27,960 nt of DNA, taken from Mxb001 sp044360385. GTDB lineage: Bacteria; Actinomycetota; Actinomycetes; S36-B12. The notes beneath the pieces are model-generated. The model was not told the DNA's origin. It saw nothing but the letters and a program-made list of their open reading frames with translations, and did not search any database. Within the stretch, counting starts at the first letter, position 1. Each line of letters opens with the position of its first letter. The position numbers and the translations under genes are program-made. This document shows, piece after piece, positions 23,133-27,960 of the stretch. The DNA lies in contig JBIKKK010000008.1 in assembly GCA_044360385.1 (NCBI GenBank), forward strand, positions 1-27,960. The letters are read 5' to 3'.

Positions 23133-24079
23133 TGCGGCCCGACCTTTTCGAAAGAGACCTCGCCGCAATTCCGGACAGATTAGAAGGCCTCGCCGTACGC
23201 CTCGACGCCGAAGATCCCTGGGATGGCCTGCACTCCCGCCAACCGCTGCTCACCGGGATGGGCTCCTCCGCCTACGCGGCGCGCACCGCAGTGGGTTGGC
23301 TGCGTGCGGCCCAAGTCGGCGCTACGGTCGAAATGGCATCGACCGATCCCGGTTGGCCGGGAGGCGAGGGCACATCCGCGGTGCTCATCTCCGCGTCGGG
23401 TGGGTCGGCGGAGACACTCGAGCGAGCGGAGCGTCTGCTGCCTGGCACCCAGCGCGTGGCCCTAGTGAACCGCGAGGACTCGGCGCTCGCGCGTGAAGCC
23501 GATCTCGTCGTGCCCATGTCCGCCGGCGACGAGACCGGCGAGGTCGCCTGCCGCACTTACCGACACACCATCGCCCTGCTCCTCGCGATGGGCGAGGATC
23601 GGCGACGCATGGCGCAGGACTGTCGCGAGGCGGCGGCGCTCACGAGAAGTCTCCTGGCGGAACCGTCGTGGCTCGATGCGGTCGACGAGGTGCTGGCGCC
23701 CGCAGAGACGACCTACTGGATCGCACCCGAGAGCCGTGTCGGCTCGGCGCTGCAGTCGGCGCTCATGATCCGTGAGATTCCTCGGCGTCGCGCTGTCGGC
23801 TGCGAGACCGGCGACTGGAGCCACGTCGATGTCTATCTCACCCTGACGACGGACTACCGGTGCGTCGCCTTCACCGGCTCACGCTGGGACGACCAGGCGG
23901 CCGACTGGCTGCGTAAGCGTGGCTCTCGTGTCGTCAGTGTGGGCCAGCCACTGGCGCTGCCCGGCGAGGTTCATCTGCCGCTGTCTGGCTCTCCCATCGC
24001 GCGCATGCTCGCCGAGCCCCTCATCGCCGAATTGCTCGCCCTTCGGTGGTGGCGGAGAGACCCGGTCGAGGTGCCCTGA
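23132..24079 (+). CDS. SIS-domain sugar isomerase/deaminase-like protein
   Basis: A 315-residue double-SIS protein, related to the isomerase half of GlmS and to deglycases such as FrlB and AgaS-type deaminases. The first SIS domain has the sugar-phosphate pocket GMGSSAYAA (42-50) and the SASGGSAET loop (88-96). The second has IREIPRRRAVGCETGDWSHVD (about 213-233), the same place as the GEFxHGP active-site region. The glutamine amidotransferase domain of GlmS is absent, so ammonia cannot be supplied by glutamine; deamination, deglycation or isomerisation are more likely. The ATG at 23132 overlaps the glycosyltransferase stop (TGATG), and the stop at 24077-24079 overlaps the kinase start in the same way. 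It probably acts on the kinase product. Confidence 0.85.
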   Translation: MRPDLFERDLAAIPDRLEGLAVRLDAEDPWDGLHSRQPLLTGMGSSAYAARTAVGWLRAAQVGATVEMASTDPGWPGGEGTSAVLISASGGSAETLERAERLLPGTQRVALVNREDSALAREADLVVPMSAGDETGEVACRTYRHTIALLLAMGEDRRRMAQDCREAAALTRSLLAEPSWLDAVDEVLAPAETTYWIAPESRVGSALQSALMIREIPRRRAVGCETGDWSHVDVYLTLTTDYRCVAFTGSRWDDQAADWLRKRGSRVVSVGQPLALPGEVHLPLSGSPIARMLAEPLIAELLALRWWRRDPVEVP

Positions 24080-25308
24080 TGCTGCTCGACGAGGTCAGAG
24101 GTGACTTGGCAGGCGTCGCTGCCGACAGTCTCCTGCCTCCCCTGCGTCGCGGGCAGGCTCTCGCCTGGACGGCCATAGAGGATGCCACTCCGCTCGGTGA
24201 GGGAACTGCCATCGCCATCGCGCGCCTCACCGACGGACGAGCAATCAACGTGCCACTCGTGCATGACGGTCGCTGGCGCCGCGCCGAGCCCGATGACGCC
24301 ATGAGTGCTTCCGCTCTCTCTGCACCCGAACCCCTGGACGTGCACATCGTCCAAGCTCTCCCTCCTATCGACCCTCGTCGGGAGCGCTCCGTCGACGTCG
24401 ACATGTCCAACGACATGCGGGTCATCGACGAGGCGGTGGTGGCCAAGTGGCAGTTCATCGCGGAGCCCGGATCACTCACGGCGTTGCGTCTCGTCGACCA
24501 CCTCGCGCACGCGGGCTTCACGGAGATGCCTGTGCCCCTCGCTTCCATCACCTGGCGGGATCACCTGGTCGCGTCCTATACAAGCTTCCTGCCACAGGCG
24601 CAGGACGGATGGGAGTGGATGCTCGACGACGTCAAGCGGATGCTGCAGGGTGCATCTGATGCCCCCGACTGGGCCGGTGACCTCGGATCTCTCACCGGTC
24701 GTCTGCACATGGCAGCAGCCACGCCGACACCCGTCTTCCCGCACCCTCTCGGCCGCGCGGATCTCGCGTCCCTAGCCGCTCACTACCGAGGCCTCCTCTC
24801 CGTCGATCTTGATGCTGAGATGCGCGACGCTCTCTTGCCTTGGACCGACCGCTTCACTCAGGCATGTCAGACGCTCGAGGCCGCTACGGATGTAGAAGTA
24901 GCGCCCGTGCACGGCGATCTGCATCCTGGTCAATTCCTTAGGTGGCGCGACGGAATCGCCATCGCCGACTTCGACGGCAATCCCCTCCTGCCCGCGGACG
25001 ATCGCGGACAGCCAAGCCCCACGGCACATGATGTTGCCGGACTTCTGCGCGGGCTTGATCACGTCGCCATCGCCGCAGCGCGGAGAGTGGACCTTCCCGA
25101 TGCGCTGGCAGACGCCCGCGAGTGGGCACGGCAAGCACGCGATGAGGCGTTGGCGGCGTATCGGGGAGTCGACGGGGTCCCAGCACTCGACCCTTCACTG
25201 CTCGACGCGCTGGAGTCGCTGTCACCACTCCACGAGGCGGTTTACGCCTCCACCTATCTGCCCCGCTGGCGATACGTGCCGCTTGCGGTACTGCGCGGCG
25301 GGTGGTGA
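24079..25308 (+). CDS. maltokinase/glucosamine-kinase-like aminoglycoside phosphotransferase-fold kinase
   Basis: A 409-residue kinase of the aminoglycoside phosphotransferase/protein-kinase-like fold, close to actinobacterial maltokinase and glucosamine kinase. The catalytic block VHGDLHPGQFLR (about 277-288) and metal motif IADFDGNPLLP (about 295-305) are followed by HDVAGLLRGLDHVA, the maltokinase-type downstream helix. An N-terminal cap (about 1-115), as in maltokinase, precedes the ATP lobe, with a likely ATP-site Lys at about 123 (VVAKWQF). Maltokinases usually carry DFEGEP, whereas DFDGNP here fits a different sugar acceptor; glucosamine is a candidate because of the SIS partner. The ATG at 24079 overlaps the SIS gene stop (TGATG). 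The gene ends 1 bp from the convergent threonine aldolase gene. Confidence 0.8.
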   Translation: MLLDEVRGDLAGVAADSLLPPLRRGQALAWTAIEDATPLGEGTAIAIARLTDGRAINVPLVHDGRWRRAEPDDAMSASALSAPEPLDVHIVQALPPIDPRRERSVDVDMSNDMRVIDEAVVAKWQFIAEPGSLTALRLVDHLAHAGFTEMPVPLASITWRDHLVASYTSFLPQAQDGWEWMLDDVKRMLQGASDAPDWAGDLGSLTGRLHMAAATPTPVFPHPLGRADLASLAAHYRGLLSVDLDAEMRDALLPWTDRFTQACQTLEAATDVEVAPVHGDLHPGQFLRWRDGIAIADFDGNPLLPADDRGQPSPTAHDVAGLLRGLDHVAIAAARRVDLPDALADAREWARQARDEALAAYRGVDGVPALDPSLLDALESLSPLHEAVYASTYLPRWRYVPLAVLRGGW

Positions 25309-25309
25309 C

Positions 25310-26347
25310 TCAGGCGCTCATCTCGCGGGCGACTGCTGCGGCGAAGGCATCCACGTCTTCGGGCGTGGTGTCCCAGGAGCACATCCAGCGCACCTCGCCC
25401 GTGTGGTCATCCCAGGTGTAGAAGCGGTAGTCGTGCTGAAGCCGCTCGGTCACCGCCGGCGGGAGGATCGCAAACACCGCATTGGCGTCGACTCTCCTCT
25501 GCACCTCGACGCCGGGGATGGAGCGCGCGGCCGACTCGAGACGACGAGCCATGTCGTTGGCGTGGCGGGCATTGCGCAGCCACAGGTCATCGGTGAGCAG
25601 CGCCGAGAGCTGCGCACTGACGAAACGCATCTTGCTGGCCAGCTGCATGGCGGACTTGCGTAGGAAGGGGATATCCCGGGCGAGCCCGGCGTCAAGGACG
25701 ATGACGGCCTCCGCGCCCATGGCGCCGTTCTTGGTGCCCCCGAAGGAAATCGCATCCACTCCGACATCCGTAGTGATCTCGCGCAGGGCGACACCGAGGG
25801 AGGCCGCGGCATTCGCCAGGCGTGCACCGTCGAGATGCAGGCGCAGGCCGAGTGAGTGCACGTGATCTGCCAGTCGCCCGAGCTGATCGACGGTGTACGC
25901 CGTGCCGAGCTCGGAGGACTGCGTGATCGTCACGACCGCCTGCTGGGAGCGATGGACATCACCCGTGCGCACCGCATGCACGTCGACGAGGTCGGGGGTG
26001 AGAAGACCATCGGCCGTGGGGACGGTCCAGAGCTTGAGCCCGGCGACCTTTTCCGGCGCTCCACCCTCATCGACATTGACGTGCGCGGACTCCGCGCAGA
26101 TCACGGCCTCCCAGGGGCGGCACATCGACTGCAGGGCGACGACGTTGGCACCCGTGCCATTGAAGACGGGGAAGACCTCGGCCTGCGGGCCGAAGTGATC
26201 GCGAACGAGATCGCAGAGGCGCTCGGTCTCGTCGTCATCGCCGTAGGCGACCGCGTGACCGGCATTGACCCGCGTGATCGCGTCAAGCACCTCGGGATGG
26301 ATACCGGCGTAGTTGTCGCTGGCAAAACCCCGCCAGGGTGCGGACAT
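25310..26347 (-). CDS. low-specificity L-threonine aldolase family protein (PLP)
   Basis: A 345-residue PLP enzyme of fold type I (beta-eliminating lyase/threonine aldolase family) that splits beta-hydroxy amino acids such as L-threonine or L-allo-threonine into glycine and an aldehyde. The N-terminus reads FASDNYAGIHPEVLDAI, typical of this family. PLP-site features are the NGTGANVVAL loop (63-72), HLDGARLANA with the PLP-ring Asp173 and Arg176, and Lys206 in SFGGTKNGAMGAE, which forms the Schiff base. The ATG at 26347 was chosen because GGAGG lies upstream and the protein starts as homologues do; the frame stays open for a further 648 bp inside the SDR gene, but that is a high-GC artefact. 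It follows the SDR gene by one base. Confidence 0.93.
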   Translation of the reverse strand: MSAPWRGFASDNYAGIHPEVLDAITRVNAGHAVAYGDDDETERLCDLVRDHFGPQAEVFPVFNGTGANVVALQSMCRPWEAVICAESAHVNVDEGGAPEKVAGLKLWTVPTADGLLTPDLVDVHAVRTGDVHRSQQAVVTITQSSELGTAYTVDQLGRLADHVHSLGLRLHLDGARLANAAASLGVALREITTDVGVDAISFGGTKNGAMGAEAVIVLDAGLARDIPFLRKSAMQLASKMRFVSAQLSALLTDDLWLRNARHANDMARRLESAARSIPGVEVQRRVDANAVFAILPPAVTERLQHDYRFYTWDDHTGEVRWMCSWDTTPEDVDAFAAAVAREMSA

Positions 26348-26348
26348 G

Positions 26349-27023
26349 TCAGGCCTCCGTGAGATCGCAGCGCGCGCCGTTGGCGGCGTCGCCACCGACG
26401 ATCCCATGGACGGCCGCGGCGAGGTCAGCGGTGTCGGTATAGCCCGGGAAAGCTTGGTCGGGCTGAGCCTCGCGCATGGCCGCATCGACGAGCGCCTTGA
26501 CCGCGACGACCACCGCGCGAGCGGAGGAATCCTTGAAGGAGTTCGCCAGTCCTCCGACCCAGGTCTCGGCCGCCGCCTTGGCGGTCGCGTAGGCGACGTT
26601 GCCCGCGGTGGGCTTGGCAGCGGCCGTGCTCGAGACGATGATGTAGCACCCGGTTGAGTCGATGAGTGCGTCGCGGAAGGCCACTGTCGTCGTGCGCACG
26701 GTGACGAAGACACCCGGTGCGATGGAATCCCACGCATCGAGCGCGCCAAGGTCGACGGTCTTGGATCCCTGCCATCCACCGACAAGGTGCACGACCACGT
26801 CGATGCGGCCGTGCCGCGCAAGCACGTCATTGCGGAAGCGGATGACGTCATCGACGTCGAGCAGGTCGACGACCGCCGCCTCTCCCGATACGGGAGCCGC
26901 AGCCTCGCGCGCGAGATCCTCGCGACGATCCACCACGATGACGAGATGGTCGGCGCCGAGTGCCTTCGCGACAGCGCGGCCGCCCATGCCCGCACCGAGG
27001 ACGACCGCGACGGGGCGGCTCAT
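26349..27023 (-). CDS. short-chain dehydrogenase/reductase (SDR)
   Basis: A 224-residue NAD(P)-dependent SDR. The N-terminal cofactor motif is VVLGAGMGGRAVAK (7-20), slightly different from the classical TGxxxGxG. VDRRED follows at the end of beta-2, and the usual VVHLVGG replaces NNAG. The catalytic Ser lies in IVSSTAA (131-132), and Tyr145 and Lys149 form YATAK. The substrate cannot be predicted. The ATG at 27023 overlaps the DUF6421 stop (ATGA), and the stop lies one base before the threonine aldolase start, so the three genes are tightly coupled. Reduction or oxidation of a compound made or consumed by the aldolase is a plausible role. Confidence 0.9.
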   Translation of the reverse strand: MSRPVAVVLGAGMGGRAVAKALGADHLVIVVDRREDLAREAAAPVSGEAAVVDLLDVDDVIRFRNDVLARHGRIDVVVHLVGGWQGSKTVDLGALDAWDSIAPGVFVTVRTTTVAFRDALIDSTGCYIIVSSTAAAKPTAGNVAYATAKAAAETWVGGLANSFKDSSARAVVVAVKALVDAAMREAQPDQAFPGYTDTADLAAAVHGIVGGDAANGARCDLTEA

Positions 27024-27960
27024 GCCGCGATCCCCGTGATGCCGCGCGCGGAGTCGATCGCCGGAGCGAGCGCCTTGCGCAGGGACTCGTAGAAGAGATT
27101 GAGTGGGAACTCATCCGGCAGCACAGCATCGACCGCCTCGCGCGGCTCGGTGGGCAGGGCCTGGGCCCCGCGCGCCCACACGGACTGCGGATGCGGAGGC
27201 ACGAGCGAGCTGACGAATTCGTACGCCGCGAGCCAGTGGCCGAGACGGGAACGATCGATGCCCTCCCGATAGAGGGTCTCGACCTCGTCGCAGAGGGCAT
27301 CCATGCTCTCTTGCACGCGCGACCAGTCGATGACGAGCGTGTTGTCGGTCCAGCGCACCACTCCGGCCTTGTGCAGCCACGCGAAGATGATCTGCCCCGC
27401 CAGGCCGTCGTAGTTGCGGACTCGATCACCGGTCGTGGGGAAGCGGAAGAGACGATCGAAGAGGATCGCATGGCGCACGTAGGGCGCGAGCACGACACCC
27501 CGCTCCTCGAGCGCCGTCGTCTCGCGGAAGGTCGACAGGTCGCAGCGCAACTCTTCGAGGCCGTACATCCAGTAGGGCATCCGCTGCTTGATCATGAAGG
27601 GATCGAAGGGCAGGTCGCCGTGGCTGTGGGTGCGATCGTGCACGAGATCCCAGAGCACGAAGGTTTCCTGCGCCAACCGCTGATCCGAGAGGAGCAGCTC
27701 CGCTTCCGGGGGAAGCGCCAGGCGCAACCTCTCGGCCGCAGCGCGCGAGACATGGCGGAATCGGGCGGCCTCGCGGTCGCAGAAGATCCCGCCCCACGTG
27801 AACTTCACGACCTCGCGGGTGGCGACGGTCTCGGGGAAGAGGACAGCGGAGTGGGTGTCATAGCCCGAGGTGAAGGCGACGAACTCGATCGGCACGAAGG
27901 CGGCATTGTCATACGCCGTTGCCTCGAGCTCGGCGATCCACTCCGGCCAGACCGTGCGCA
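27020..27960 (-). CDS. DUF6421 family protein, partial (N-terminus beyond the window)
   Basis: An open frame that reaches the right edge of the window; at least 313 codons are visible and more upstream sequence is missing. An in-frame GTG at 27895 exists, but the frame continues without a stop to 27960 with protein-like sequence (WPEWIAELEATAYDNAAF), so it is not taken as the start. Recognisable blocks are DLVHDRTHSHGDLPFDPFMI and QRMPYWMYGLEELRCDLSTF, which I associate with the DUF6421 family of actinomycetes, a group without known activity. The His/Asp-rich block could bind a metal. No membrane helix is seen. It is the first visible gene of the DUF6421/SDR/threonine aldolase operon. Confidence 0.75.
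   Translation of the reverse strand, partial: RTVWPEWIAELEATAYDNAAFVPIEFVAFTSGYDTHSAVLFPETVATREVVKFTWGGIFCDREAARFRHVSRAAAERLRLALPPEAELLLSDQRLAQETFVLWDLVHDRTHSHGDLPFDPFMIKQRMPYWMYGLEELRCDLSTFRETTALEERGVVLAPYVRHAILFDRLFRFPTTGDRVRNYDGLAGQIIFAWLHKAGVVRWTDNTLVIDWSRVQESMDALCDEVETLYREGIDRSRLGHWLAAYEFVSSLVPPHPQSVWARGAQALPTEPREAVDAVLPDEFPLNLFYESLRKALAPAIDSARGITGIAA

Noticed and set aside
26348..26995. Upstream extension of the threonine aldolase frame to 561 residues
   Set aside because: The extra 216 codons lie in another frame of the clear SDR gene, are Arg/Ser/Pro rich and match no family; the ATG at 26347 has a good Shine-Dalgarno and the family N-terminus.
1..27960. tRNA, rRNA, CRISPR arrays, insertion sequences, attachment sites
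   Set aside because: No regular spaced repeats, transposase or integrase genes, or conserved RNA sequences were seen in reading both strands; a tRNA scan would be needed to exclude short RNAs formally.

Overview
This window is high-GC, gene-dense DNA that is almost certainly chromosomal and from an actinomycete-like bacterium (Actinomycetota). The evidence is the strong G/C third-position bias, frequent GTG starts, several starts with a TANNNT hexamer 6-7 nt upstream and no Shine-Dalgarno (leaderless type), the split three-gene PntAa/PntAb transhydrogenase, a class II HelD helicase, a maltokinase-like sugar kinase, and a DUF6421/SDR/threonine aldolase operon. I see no rRNA, tRNA, CRISPR array, insertion sequence or phage gene, and nothing suggests an assembly break. 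The genus cannot be named from this sequence.

Left part (1-8240). The transhydrogenase genes pntAa and pntAb run leftward off the window. Divergent from them is a tocopherol-cyclase-family protein, which converges on an ABC1/UbiB-type membrane kinase. Next is the only long stretch without a large gene (4489-4835). It holds a 52-codon small ORF with a strong Shine-Dalgarno and three hairpins, one of them just before an SMP-30/strictosidine-synthase-like beta-propeller gene. A pyruvate/indolepyruvate decarboxylase-type ThDP enzyme and a YczE-type membrane protein follow on the minus strand.

Middle part (8240-16056). This holds a type II NADH dehydrogenase, a small membrane-anchored protein, a DHA2-type MFS exporter with a Prx5-type peroxiredoxin directly downstream, the RNA-polymerase-associated helicase HelD, an L,D-transpeptidase and an Lrp/AsnC regulator.

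Right part (16068-25308). This is the most interesting region. Two operons diverge from one 48-60 bp control region carrying a perfect 14-bp palindrome. Leftward run a TetR regulator and a complete polyamine/opine-type ABC importer (lipoprotein, two permeases, ATPase), all overlapped or nearly so. Rightward run a saccharopine-dehydrogenase-like oxidoreductase, a UGT-like glycosyltransferase, a SIS-domain sugar isomerase/deaminase-like protein and a maltokinase/glucosamine-kinase-like phosphotransferase, the last three start/stop coupled. The set reads as a dedicated, ligand-controlled pathway for an amine-containing sugar or sugar-amine conjugate; the actual substrate is unknown.

Right edge (25310-27960). 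A minus-strand operon of a DUF6421 protein (running off the window), an SDR oxidoreductase and a low-specificity L-threonine aldolase.
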